Shown here: in pieces, positions 24,568 to 36,110 of the stretch
How positions within the stretch are numbered: the first letter of the stretch is position 1
Layout: the number at the start of each line of letters is the position of its first letter
NCBI GenBank assembly: GCA_028095005.1
Contig: CM051459.1
Span: 199,865,902 to 199,929,901 of the forward strand
Direction of reading: 5' to 3'
DNA length: 64,000 nucleotides
DNA from: Rhynchospora pubera
Lineage: Eukaryota > Streptophyta > Magnoliopsida > Poales > Cyperaceae
Translations under genes and position numbers: made by a program
Notes under the pieces: model-generated
Told to the model about the DNA's origin: nothing
Seen by the model: the letters and a program-made list of their open reading frames with translations, nothing else
Database searches by the model: none

Positions 24568-26310
24568 TGTTAGGAAATGCATAGATTTTAATTTTTGTGC
24601 TAATTACACTTAATTTAGCAATTAAAACAACATGCACAATAGGATCTAGTGCTTAAATTCATTAACACAAAGAGAAGGGGTGGAAATTATACCTCTCTTG
24701 ATATAGCAATCAAGAGGCTCGATCCTACGGCTTAGAAATCGATAGCGTGCTCCTCCAACGTCTCCAAATCGCCCGCCTCGAGTCCACTAAGGTATTAACC
24801 AAGTTCTCAACAAATTATGCTAGTAATTTGGAGAACAAGACTAATTCCTAAGCTTTTCCTTCTTCTAATCAATTCTCCTAATTAATTTATATAGAAAGCT
24901 TGCTCAACACATGAGCTAGAGGTGGAATAGATGGGAGGAAGAAGATAGAAAAAATTCTGAAATTTTTCTTCTCTTCTTTGAATTTTTGGCCAAGGAAGGT
25001 GGAGAGAGAAAGTTGGTACGAAGGCTAGGGTTTTCTCCCAAGGAGCACCTCTATTTATAGCCCTCATGATCTAGAGCTCTACCAACCTTTCTATGGACAA
25101 TTATGCCCCTCCTTAGCCGCCCCCATTAATGGACCTTGAGCCTACAACTAGTTGTTAGTTTAGCCCATTAACCAATCCTTTTATTTGCACATCAAATTGG
25201 ACATTTAAATAACTAATTAATTAAAGGCACAATAAGCTCAAATAAATATATGTGTTTTTTATAATTAATATGGAATTAGTCAATGCATTAAATTATTTCA
25301 ATATGATACATTTGACTTAATTAATTATTACGGTTCATGACGGTACATAATTAATTAGTTAACTTATCATACTTTTGCAAAACTCACTGTTGCAAATAAA
25401 TAATTAATGCATGTATGGTTAAACACCTTATTATGTGTGACCCTTTGAGGATTTATGCTATGTTGGACATGAAATTAAATCGTTATTTAATTCCAATAAT
25501 CATAAGCGGTATCTAGCAACACGTTATGATTCCCAGTTCGCATAAATAATGTACTGCTACAGTATTTAAATCCTGCATAAGAGAATAAAAGTATTTCTCT
25601 ATTTTGATTCTTATGTCTCACGATATCATCGTATAATCCAAGATAGGAATGTGTCATTCTTGCAGATTATACGTTTCTTGATCTAGAGTTGATCGCCTAG
25701 TTGCGCGCATACGATCCAACTCCATCAAGGGGCCCAAAAAGATATCGTCACTCACTAAGTGAATTAATGAGGGACATACGATTTTCTTGATGATTAGTTT
25801 TTTTCCGCACAATTCAAGAGAACATAAATAAAGTCCGTATAGCAGCCCTTATCGGGAATCAGCGATAGACAATATTTATTGAACTTATCCTCATGTGAAA
25901 AAGATAAACATCTCAAACTTAGAACCAAAATCATAACGAAATAAATAATGACACATAACACAATCCATATATTTATTTCGTTGGGTCAAGTCCTGTATTA
26001 TGTTCTATAACATATACATATGGAATTAAGTTGGTAACTCTTTACCTATGATTTGTAGAACATAATCATCACTTAACTTGCATGCTAATCTTATATGATA
26101 ATTAATGTTCCTTGTTAATTATCAAGATTATGGACCATTTAGATTTATTATTGTCATTCTAAAGAATGATCAACAGAGATCTACAATTCAGATCCTCAAC
26201 CTGAATAATCTGTCAATAATAAACCTAGGAACAAATGATAAAATATTATCCATAACATAAACTAATATTCAAGTCATCAAATTATTGACTTCTAGGACAT
26301 AACTCCAACA
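24568..26310. repeat. Solo LTR (1743 bp) with 5-bp target duplication
   Basis: Starts TGTTAGGAAATGC and ends GGACATAACTCCAACA, so TG...CA in either orientation. Flanked by CTACC at 24563-24567 and again at 26311-26315, a perfect 5-bp TSD. There is no coding sequence and no second LTR, so it is a recombined solo LTR. Four copies of this LTR family occur in the window; the one at 52330 is inverted relative to this. Confidence 0.9.
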
Positions 26311-26619
26311 CTACCAACTCATCTAACTAGCGGTGGAGGGTATAAAAATTTGAAGTACATTATATGTTTCTACTGTACAGCTAGCAAACATGGCAACACG
26401 CCCATCCAATATGTGGACAGACTTCAAGTATGTTAAAAATATATTTTAACATGAATATAGTTGATAATTATAATAATAGTTCAATTAAATTCGATCTATT
26501 TTTTTTTTCATGATTATTACTTCTCGCGACGAAAAAAGTTAAAAATTTAGGTATGAGCTTTTGTTTATTCAGAATGATATTTCATTCATTAATATGGTCG
26601 TTGGATTGTAGATCGGGAT

Positions 26620-27370
26620 TATGTATATTCCTCTATGTGTAACACAATATTTTGAATATGTAAGCTCTTAATTATGCTGTTTATATATAATGCGTTTGAA
26701 TATAAATTATTGTTATTAAATGACCGTCGAATGAATCAAGAATATTAATAGCGTAAAACTCGATACTGATGCTCCATAGAAAAAAAATTTTATTTTAACG
26801 TTACATGCATATTCTTATGTATATAATACAACATTATGAATAAGTAAAGTCTTAGTTATTTTTTATACGTTATAATAAGCTTAAATATAAATTATTGTGA
26901 TCAAATAACGTCGAATGAATCAAGAATCATTTTAAATTCCTGACTAATGCGTGAAAAAACTTTATTTGCGGTATATAATGATCTTAAATATAGATTATTC
27001 TGATAGTGGCGTCAAATTAATCAAGAATCACTTAAAATGCTTAATTGATGTTTTAAATATTCTTTATTTGTACAAGATATGCATAGTTCTTTACGTATAA
27101 CGTAATATTTTGAATATGTAGGGTCAAAATTATATCCTAGAACATATAACAAGTTTAAGTATAGATTATTATGATCAATTGACATCGAATGACTTAGGAA
27201 TCTCTGTAAATATTTAATCGATACTCGAAATTTACACATTATATGTATATTCCTTTGTGTATTACACAATATTTTGAATAAGTAATGTCTTAATTATATT
27301 TTATAAAATATATTGAGCTCAAATAGAATTAATTGTAATCAAGTGATATCGAATGAATCAATAATTGCTT
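26620..27370. repeat. Satellite-like array, unit about 165-185 bp
   Basis: Diverged units repeat, in order, ACACAATATTTTGAATA(T/A)GTAA, a TCTTAATTAT block, an AATATAAATTATTGTGATCAAAT block and (G/A)TCGAATGAATCAAGAAT. The last motif recurs near 26726, 26910, 27011, 27185 and 27349, giving spacings of 184, 101, 174 and 164; the third unit lacks its first half. No coding sequence. Confidence 0.8.
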
Positions 27371-27524
27371 TAATTATTAATCGCTTTAATTATTGATGGT
27401 TCCGAAGGAGATCACTTGATCCCAACATAATCCACTAAAGGTGCATCCATGGGAGTAAGAGGGGGAGATTCAATTACCTCAATGCATCAAAGTACAAAAT
27501 ATCTGCTGAACTTCCGGTATCTAC

Positions 27525-27675
27525 GGCTCCATTTGGATTAATTTGAAAAGAAGGAAAGAAGTGAATAAAGAAATAAATTTATTATAAGTAATCTAAACTC
27601 TTTACAAAGTTACACATTTTCTAATATTTTTTTTCCACTTCTTTCCTTCTTTTTACACCTTATCCAAACAGAACC
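27525..27675. mobile_element. GGCTCC(A/G)TTTGGAT MITE (151 bp)
   Basis: Ends GGCTCCATTTGGATTAA and TTATCCAAACAGAACC form imperfect inverted repeats. TAC flanks both sides (27522-27524 and 27676-27678), a 3-bp TSD. Internal AAAGAAGGAAAGAAGTG is mirrored by CACTTCTTTCCTTCTTT. Confidence 0.88.
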
Positions 27676-29962
27676 TACAATAATCCTTTTGACTCGCTTT
27701 CTGCGTATCATGACTATCGACACAATGGCATCATTATGCGGATATCTAATTTTCGCGCAATCCTCAGGCCAAAAGAAATGAAGGTGTTACCGTGTTAGCT
27801 AAAGATCCCTTGGCATGTAACTATGTAAGTGAAAAAATTCATATCGCGAGGGATTGTGTAAGCTTCTCGAATTAACACTACATCCTACTCTGGGATACAG
27901 CGACTCTTTTGTCAGACTCCTCTGAACTGCCCTTAGACTAAGAATTGGCTTAGGGCTGCATAACGTGGAAATCGGTGACGAAAATCACCTCTTCCGTTAA
28001 TCGTTTAGTGGAAAGATGAAAATTTTTATTTTTTTGCATTTTGTGTTTCATCCTCAAAACGCAACAAAAATTTACTACGTTGGTCGTAGTCTACTATTTA
28101 CACGATCAAGACGGTTAAACCGTTTATCCGTGCCTAATTATAGTTGTTCTTCAATTATTTACAGTTTAATAGTAAATACTAAATAAAAATCTTTATAATT
28201 AGGATCCTATAAAATTGATCAGATTACCTAAACTTACATCAACAACATCACAAAATTCCTTCCGATTGCTTACAAACAAAAAAAGAGGAGATTTACTAAA
28301 TTCCTTCCGATTGCTCACAAACCAAAAAGGATGAGATTTACTAAACCAGAAAAATGAAAAAATCAGTTGCAAACGCAATCAACAATGTTCTTACCAGAAA
28401 AATGAACAAGTTTCCCCCTGCTATCAACAAGAACAGAAAAATGGAAAAAAAACCAAGAAAAATAAAAAAAAGCCAAAAAAACCAGTTTGCAACTTCAATC
28501 AACAAGTTTCCCTCTGTTCTTACCAGAAAATCTTTCTTCTTCAAAGACCCAGCTCATCTACTCCACTCTAGCCCCATCCCTGTTTTTATCAGCCTATTGT
28601 CCTTGGCAAAGAAGCACTAGGCAAAATGCAAACCAGGAGCGTGACCATTGACTATTGTGTGCAGAATCTAGATGAGTCAGGGATGCATCAAATTCAACAA
28701 CGAAACCGCTGCGGCCTGCGGGCCTTCTCATTGAATGCATACATTTCTGCCTTCCTCTTCAGTGCTCCACAATGGCTACTAGGACGGACATCAAGCCTCG
28801 AGACAACAAACATCTCTCTCCAGGCAGAAAATGCATGGAACCGTCTCTCTCAAATTCAACAACTTACACCACCGTTTGCTGAATGTTTGGACTCCATTGC
28901 TTGGCGCTGGAACAATAAAAAATGCTTCACAACCTTATCAGCATACACCAGAAAACTAGCTACTGTCTGCGAGCAAAGTTTTTTCAAATCTTGCCTGCTA
29001 TTTTCAAATTTCCTGCCTTTCTTCCTTTTTCCGCTCATTTTCCGCGTGACAAAGGAAAGGTCTTACAATTGGGCCAGGCCCAATCAATTTCATTAATATT
29101 AGTACAGAGTTTTATAGGGTTTATTAAGTCTTAATTAATGATTTTGAGGACAACTTGAAAATAAAAAAAATTGATATGCGTGCTGTTAGTGCAAGGAGTA
29201 CTATTGTAGAGGTGTATGTGCTAAAGCCTACGGATTTGTGTGTGTTGTGTATCAGTGTGTGTAAAAGAAAAGGTTTAGATCCTTATAATCACGTTACAAC
29301 AAAAATGTTTGAAAAATCTGATCGAATCAAAAATATATTCTTCAATTGAGAGTTGACTTATAAAGGACAGATGCAGGCTTCCCGTGGATATTATTCCAAG
29401 CCCATTACCCAAATTTTCATCCAACAGTTCATATATCAGTCTATCGATAAGATCCTATCAAATTCTAATCCAACGGCCAGAGACCAATCCAGACCACTCG
29501 CTTTATCTACACACGGAATTTTGACTATTCGTAAAAAATTCGTAACTTGTCGTGCAATTCCGAATTTGTGGTCCAGTCAGAATCAATGCGTATCCGACGC
29601 AATAGTACAAATTCCATGTGCGCATAGGAGTTTTTTGTTATCCCGAATCAACGGCCTTGACGACTCCACTACCCCGGTCAAAACACCCTTTTCTCACTTT
29701 CCCAATACTCTCCTTTTCTAGTAAAAAAGGACCCTGCCGCTGCGCCGAATGCAGGGATCAGATCGCGGCAGATATCTATCTTGCTAAAATAATAATGGAG
29801 AGAATTTCTATTCCAAGCGAATCTAAAAATAAATTCCCTCACTTAATGCACACGTTCCCGATGAACGGACCAGATCGGTCTTATCAGTTCAACGCGCCTC
29901 GATCCGCCGTCCAATTCTTCACTCTGTCCGAAATTTAGAAACACCGCGCCTCTTTCCTCCTC
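27676..29962. other. Intergenic sequence upstream of the RRM gene
   Basis: Contains a direct repeat of about 55 bp around AAATTCCTTCCGATTGCT(T/C)ACAAAC (28253-28350) and a second loose repeat built on CAATCAACAA and TGTTCTTACCAGAAAA (28370-28530). The stretch 28626-29096 is discussed separately. No other gene signal. Confidence 0.4.
28626..29096 (+). pseudogene. Open frame with a weak LINE zf-RVT-like segment
   Basis: A 156-codon frame without clear start context. Residues about 86-111 read CLDSIAWRWNNKKCFTTLSAY, which resembles the D.I.W....G.F...SAY pattern of the zinc-binding region after reverse transcriptase in plant LINEs. Nothing else in the frame supports a LINE, and there is no Cys/His cluster after it. 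It may be a LINE scrap or a chance frame; I lean to a scrap. Confidence 0.22.
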
Positions 29963-30029
29963 TAGGGTTTCTTTGTCATTCGAAAAACCCTAACCTAGCG
30001 CTTCCACTCTCTCTCTCTCTCTCTCTCTC
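29963..30029 (+). promoter_or_regulatory. Paired telo-boxes and CT tract upstream of the RRM gene
   Basis: TAGGGTTT (29963-29970) and AAACCCTAA (29985-29993) are inverted copies of the plant telo-box, a motif common near the start of translation- and growth-related genes. A CT dinucleotide run follows (30007-30029), ending about 30 bp before the start codon. CT-rich tracts are usual in plant core promoters and leaders. The sequence shows the motifs; function is inferred. Confidence 0.5.
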
Positions 30030-30058
30030 GCTCGGTCGCCGAAATCGAGATCTTTGGA

Positions 30059-32332
30059 ATGGAGCCTTGCGAATCGATTTCTCCGGACCACTCGTCGGAG
30101 AGAGGGAAGCTGTTCGTGGGAGGGATCTCGTCGGAGACGGGAGAGGAGGTGTTGAGAGAGCATTTCTCCAAGTACGGAGAGATCGAGCATGTGGTGGTGA
30201 TACGAGATCGGCTAACGGGTAATGGCAGGGGATTCGCTTTTGTGCAGTTTGCGGATCCGGATTCGGGTGAGAAAGCGCTGGACGAGAAGGAGACTGACAA
30301 GCATGTGATTCTTGGACGAACGGTTTGTTGTTGCTCTTGCTTGAATTCAGTTTTGTGTTCTGTGGAATTTGTAGATCTACCTTGATTGTATATTAAAAAT
30401 TCCTTGCTTTTGTTGTTGCTCTTTTTTAATCGAAAATGGTGAATTTAGATGGTAGACGTTTAAATTTAGTTGAATAAGTATGATTAGTAAGTCCTTATGT
30501 GGGAATTCCATAAAAGCAATGTCATTTAGAAAGTGCTTGGTTTTACAATCTGATTGATTATTGAGGAAAGTTTCAAATTAATTTTTGATCTATAGAGACA
30601 GTATGTATGAGGATTTTGCTTCTCTGGTTTGGAAATAATGCTTGTGGTTGCATTTGGCAATATGAGTTTGATGCATGTAGCTGCACTTTTGCCCCTCATT
30701 TCTTAATTGTATTGTAGTTTATTTTGTATGATTAAAATTTTTCTAATTTGAACGCTGTTTAGTCAGTATAGATATAGAATAATATACAAGGAAAAGTAAT
30801 GCAGCTACATGTTGCTATTTGCTAATTTAGCTGTACCTATCAAACAGTATAATTTGTCTGATTTAACCTAAAGAAAGGGTCAACAAACCTCACATCAATT
30901 GGATTATATATTTATATTAAAGAAAACCTTTGTTTACTGAAACACGCTATTGCCTACTTATCGCTTTCTTATGTTTGCAGTCAAATTGGTACTGACTTGG
31001 TTACTGCTTTGTTGTCATTTAGAGAATAAATTTATAAATTATAAAAGTAATATCAAGCTATATTAGGCATTACCCTGAGTTTTACTTGTTAGAAGAATTT
31101 TATTTTCAAATGAACACACCTGCTCTTTGTGCCTTAATAGCGCTATATATCACCTTAATCATTTATGCATCATCTATTATGATCATGATAATAGTTGTTA
31201 GAAATTCCATTCAACTGTTTTTCCACTTAGTCTATGAACATTCATTGGGTATTTAGCAAGTATTGAAGTAAACCTAATTTTTAAAGTTGATACCCAACAT
31301 ATATATCAGAAGCATCTGTAACTTCTAAGTAGCAAGAACTGTGTCCAAGATTATAATTATGAACTGTATCTTGTAGATATATATCTAATTAATTTATTCT
31401 TTTTACAGGTGGAAGTAAAAAGAGCGATCCCAAGAACTGGGCGGAGCCAGTATGGTCCACCTATGGACAGTCAATATGTAAACCCAGCCCAAAATTTAGC
31501 TTATGACAACACAACTGAAACAAACATTGCCAACAACAATAACCCCTTTGATCCAAGATCAAGAAAAATTTTTGTGGGAGGCTTACGTGACAACATAACT
31601 GACTCTGAGTTGCGTGCTTATTTTGAGAAATTTGGCACAATGAATGATGCTGTGGTCATGATTGACAAGTGGACAAAGAGGTCCCGCGGTTTTGGTTTTG
31701 TAACCTTTGACTCAGATGAGTCTGTTCGTAAAGTAATGGAGACTCCGTTTCACGAGCTCAATGGCCGCACTGTTGAGGTCAAGATTGCTGTGCCAAAAGG
31801 CAACCATGGTAATAACACAACTGATAGTAATAATTATAATAACGAGGGCGAGTGTGACAATGGTGATGGGTGTTATGTTCCCCGAATGTTTGGTGCAAGG
31901 GGGGGCCCTGCTTTTGGTGCATATTTTGGGGGTGTTTATCAACCATATGGTCGCTTCTTTAATGGATATGCATCTTCACCTGTGCCCCCATATATGTATC
32001 CGGGAAATTATGCAGCTGCAGTTGGGAATTATGGATCAATTGTTTATGGGGGTCTGAGAGCTCCATGGATTGGTGGATCTGGCGTGATTGCCAGGCGAGG
32101 CCCAATGATACCCTATCGGGATTACGGAGCATATTTCGGGTATATGAATAACGGAGGGGGAGTTTTGGGTGGATATATGAATGTTAATGGTAATGGTGCA
32201 TATTATGGAAATAATGGTACTGAAGATGGCTTCAAGACTGGTTGTGTTGACCCTGATGTAACTTCAACAGCGGTCAATGGAGTTGGAGCAGTGGTGCCAC
32301 AACTTGAAGCTGTGAAATTGGATGCGCAATGA
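30059..32332 (+). CDS. Two-RRM hnRNP / Musashi-like RNA-binding protein
   Basis: Two coding exons, 30059-30322 and 31409-32332, with a 1086-bp GT-AG intron; 395 aa. RRM1 covers about residues 16-95 with RNP2 KLFVGG (17-22) and RNP1 RGFAFVQF (57-64). RRM2 covers about 140-215 with RNP2 KIFVGG (141-146) and RNP1 RGFGFVTF (181-188). Both carry the aromatic residues that stack on RNA. The intron falls at the end of RRM1, between GRT and VEVKRAIPRT. An Asn-rich linker joins the domains, and the last 150 residues are rich in Gly, Tyr and Asn, resembling the low-complexity tails of hnRNP A/B, DAZAP1 and Musashi proteins. Family knowledge: plant members bind mRNA and act in processing, transport or translation. 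Which Arabidopsis member is closest cannot be settled here. The 5' leader has telo-box motifs and a CT repeat typical of growth-linked plant genes. Confidence 0.93.
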
Positions 32333-35300
32333 CATGTAAATGATGGTATTCTACAACTTTTCAGTTCTGTTTGAGCTTAATTTGCGTAATATATATTTGA
32401 CTAGAACTCTGCAGGTTAATTTCATCGTTCGATGGTGGTATGCTGCAAAATATCAGGCTGCGGTTAAGTTCCATCTATGATTGAAATTAACCTGCCTGCC
32501 AAGTTAGCCTTATTGATGCTACAATTTATTAGAGCTAAATTTTAGTTTTTATAGCAGGTTGGTAAGAATCAGGAGCATCATGGAACTACAAGGCGATAAA
32601 CTATTAACGACTCGCTGCTACTTTGTATCATTTAATTCTATTGTACACTGATCTGGTGCTGTTGGCTATATGCCTTGTGAACCAAATTGTTTAATTATTT
32701 TTTCAATCTTTTTGTCTCTGACTTGACCTTATTGTTTGGGAACCTAATTGTGCTAATTATTTTGGAATGTTTGTGGATGTATGTACACTACTTTGCACAG
32801 GTTTTGTTGTCTTCGTCGCATGCTCTTTAACATATTAAAGCTTCCTTTGTGATGAAAACAACTTGAAACATGAGGTATCTTGTTGTATGCACTGCAAATT
32901 ATGAATAAAGTTACTAATTTACTCGTTTTTAAAGTGAAAACATGAATGGTTTTGACATTTTCCGAAGAAATCAATTGTTTCTCACTCCACTTGTTATTGC
33001 CTCCGTATATCATTAAATGAGAGCTGTTGTTAAGCAGTAGAAGCAATTTTGAAGAGCCCACTGAGTTGGCCCGTCTACATTATGTATGGTGTGCACTAAA
33101 CATTTGGTCGTAACGGGCTACTAGATAAGAAATTAAGCCCAGAAACTAGAACAGTATTTCCCCACAACCTGTAACTGTAATGAGGGAGCCTCTTAGTTCC
33201 GTCTGAAATTCTTCTCTTTAATTCCCTATTTTTCTTCAGTGCCTCTTAGAGCTTCTTGGATTTGCTTGTTCCTCCATTGAAAGAGTGAGGGGAATATAGA
33301 AGCATGCATCATTCAACATTAAGTGACGAATATGGTGGTAAAAATTGTTTGGAATAGTATAATTTCAATTCTAATCAAAATCAATGTTATGTATTGATTT
33401 TTCAACCGAAAGGACTCGTCCTGTATTTAGTGAATGGAGAGGATTGGAAGTAAGCCTACAATACAAGGAATGACCCGTTGTCATTCTATGTCCGAACAGG
33501 TCTCCTCTAATGCGTGCATGCATGAGGATTCTATCATGCAACCTCCACATCACTCAATCTAAAAGGCCAAAAGTCCAAAGAAGTTATGCAAAAGAGAAAA
33601 AAAAATTATGCATGTGGCGTAATCCTAGAGGCGAACCCTAATTGGGGGCGATGAAAGGACTCCAAAAATAGAGAATGATTTGGGTGGAGGGGTCCAATTA
33701 TCTAATCAAAGGAAGGAAGGTTCTTTGTAGCATTCTACTGGAGCCAAGCTAGAAGGAGAAATGAGCATTTCTTATGTGTCTGGACTTTAAAAGGTTAATA
33801 TTCCCACTTCTTTTGATGTGAAAGAGATGCCATGAAAGATATGAACTAGGTCATGTCGTTTTGTTGTTTTTCCTTCCCTTTTTCATATTTGGCGGATGAT
33901 AATTAATACTGTTATCTCAGAACTGTTAAACAGACAGTGATAAAAAAGCTGACTGAAGGGCAATTCCATAGTGTGCTGTAACTTGTTCAGATTTCCTATT
34001 TTGTAGAATCCGGTTTCTGTTTGTATGGCAAATATACAATAGTATCAAAATATTCGTGGTATAATACAGTATTCACGAAATGAAAACTAAATAATAAGTT
34101 ACGATAAACGAGTTAAAGGATCTTTTAATCACATTTTATTTACAGAAGGTCTGGACGAAAAAAATTTTAAAAAAATTTGCTTATTTCATGTGGAATGTTA
34201 AACACTATCTTTTTATCTTTATGAAAGCATTTGTTACCAAATAAAATCGGGCAATAAATGAGACATGGTTTGAGGTTGAGGAACTTCTTATCCAACTGCA
34301 GCTTGTGTACGGTCTCTAATTATGCCATTATCTGGCCTTTGTCGCTGATAAGAGGTTTTCAGTAATAAATGAAAAAAAAAAAGTATAGTGGCACTGGCAT
34401 GGAAAATTTTAGATGCGGTAAACATGCTTGGTTATAATTTATTATCAAGTAATGATGTTAAACGTGCCTTAATATTATATTTTATATATCCCTTTTTCTT
34501 TATGCCTTTCCGTTTTCTTAAAGCGTTGATGGTAAGTTTTCTTTTCTTTTATGATGTAATGACTCCAAGATTCTAAAAATTTCAGATCGAGGTCTAGTAC
34601 ACCGAATTTTATTATTTAGTAATGGACTAACAGCACATTTCAGAATTACAAATTGCTAGGAATTTTGTTGTTGTACTTATTGCTAAATGATGATTGAGGA
34701 ACTACGTCACACACTTCTGCATATATTATATGTTAGTCTCAATCCTTACTGCTCCTAACTAAGCTGATTGAGCAACTGTGTTACATGCGTCTTCATTATC
34801 TCGTAGCTTTTTCTTCTCTGTGTGCCAAGCATTGTAGTTTTTCCTCCTCAAAAATATATAATGATAGTGCGAAATGGTTAATTGAAACATTTACCGCATT
34901 TATAGTTAGTTGATCGTTTTATATTTCTGCCCAAAAAAATGTATTGAAACTTTATTTTCAAGTATGATGCATGTATCATAAAGATATGCTTCGTAGGCAA
35001 ATTCATCCGTACTGAGCACAAGGTTTGTGAACTGCGTAACACAAAATGTTATGAGGAAGGTTCCGCTACTAATATTTTATTTGCTTTCAAATGTCAATAT
35101 TTTGTCATTTAGTTAATTTTTAAAATTTTAAAATTCAAACGTTAAATTCAAACCATTGATCTTATTTAATTTAATGAGCGATGTATTTTCATATAAATTT
35201 TGTAAATTTTAAAATTTATTTGATACTTGATCAAAGAATAAAACATGAATATATTAAAACGAATGTATCATAGTTAATAAGTTTCGCTTGTTTTTATAGC

Positions 35301-35357
35301 AGAATCTTCCTCAAATATTATTTGTATCTCTTGTGGCACACAAACATTAATTGGGTA
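32333..35357. other. RRM gene 3' flank and intergenic sequence
   Basis: The first few hundred bases are presumably 3' UTR; a candidate polyadenylation signal AATAAA is at about 32902. Beyond that no gene or transposon end is recognised. Confidence 0.35.
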
Positions 35358-35386
35358 CTAGGTGGGGACATCGAGCTTCGCTCGAT
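35358..35386 (-). mobile_element. Helitron-like 3' terminus
   Basis: Read on the minus strand: a perfect 6-bp hairpin ATCGAG-CGAAG-CTCGAT, then 8 bases, then CTAG followed by T. This is the layout of Helitron 3' ends (hairpin shortly before CTRR, inserted before T). If right, the element extends to higher coordinates, possibly to about 38.4 kb. The TC 5' end was not identified and no Rep/helicase is present, so it would be non-autonomous. Confidence 0.45.
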
Positions 35387-35988
35387 ATATGCATTTTTGT
35401 TATAATAATTTTTAATAAAGTTATATATAATAATTATTTTTGCAAGACCTTGCAATTTTTAAGCTGCATTGATTACATGCTTTTTAAAACTGGAAACCAT
35501 CTTTAATTGTTAAATACAAAGTTAAATAGAAATTAAACCATGAGTTTCACTGATATATTCATATAGAACAAACTGATGCAATTTAATTATTTTTGGATAT
35601 TTCTTTTGTGGTAATTTTATATCTCTTTCTTTAAAAGCTCATCTTGCTATTTCTATTACATTGCATTCACTCGATTTGCTTTGTTAGATTTGTGCAGGGG
35701 TTATTTATCCACTTTTTGTCTTCACTAACAAAATTGTTGACGTCTTTGTTAAAGAACGTTCATAGCCACAACATTGTTGCATTTAGATATTAGATATAAA
35801 GTAAATGAAATTGGACCATAAACTATAAAAGTGAACAACTGAACATTCATACTATTCTTTTAAATGTCATAAGAACCATCTTAATAAGTAGAAGTACACT
35901 CTATCATTTAGATTTTATAGATATAAATATAATAAAGTAAAATAAAACTGGACCATGAATTAATATAACACGTATTGGAAGCATTTTC

Positions 35989-36110
35989 CCACCTAGCGAT
36001 TATAAAAATATAGGGTGTCTCATCGAGTTTCGCCCGATCCATGAGTTTTTATTAAATGAATTATTATTTTATATTTATGAAAAAATTATTTGTAATTCAC
36101 TTTTTATATC
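35989..36110. repeat. Second copy of the ATCGAG-hairpin sequence
   Basis: CATCGAGTTTCGCCCGAT followed by an A/T-rich block is homologous to the hairpin and following 50 bases at 35370, same orientation. A CTAG lies 25 bases away rather than 8, so this is a less canonical terminus or a nested older copy. Confidence 0.4.

Noticed and set aside
32753..33061. Minus-strand open frame in the RRM gene 3' flank
   Set aside because: Probably antisense of 3' UTR and flank; no motif, no start context, no splice support.
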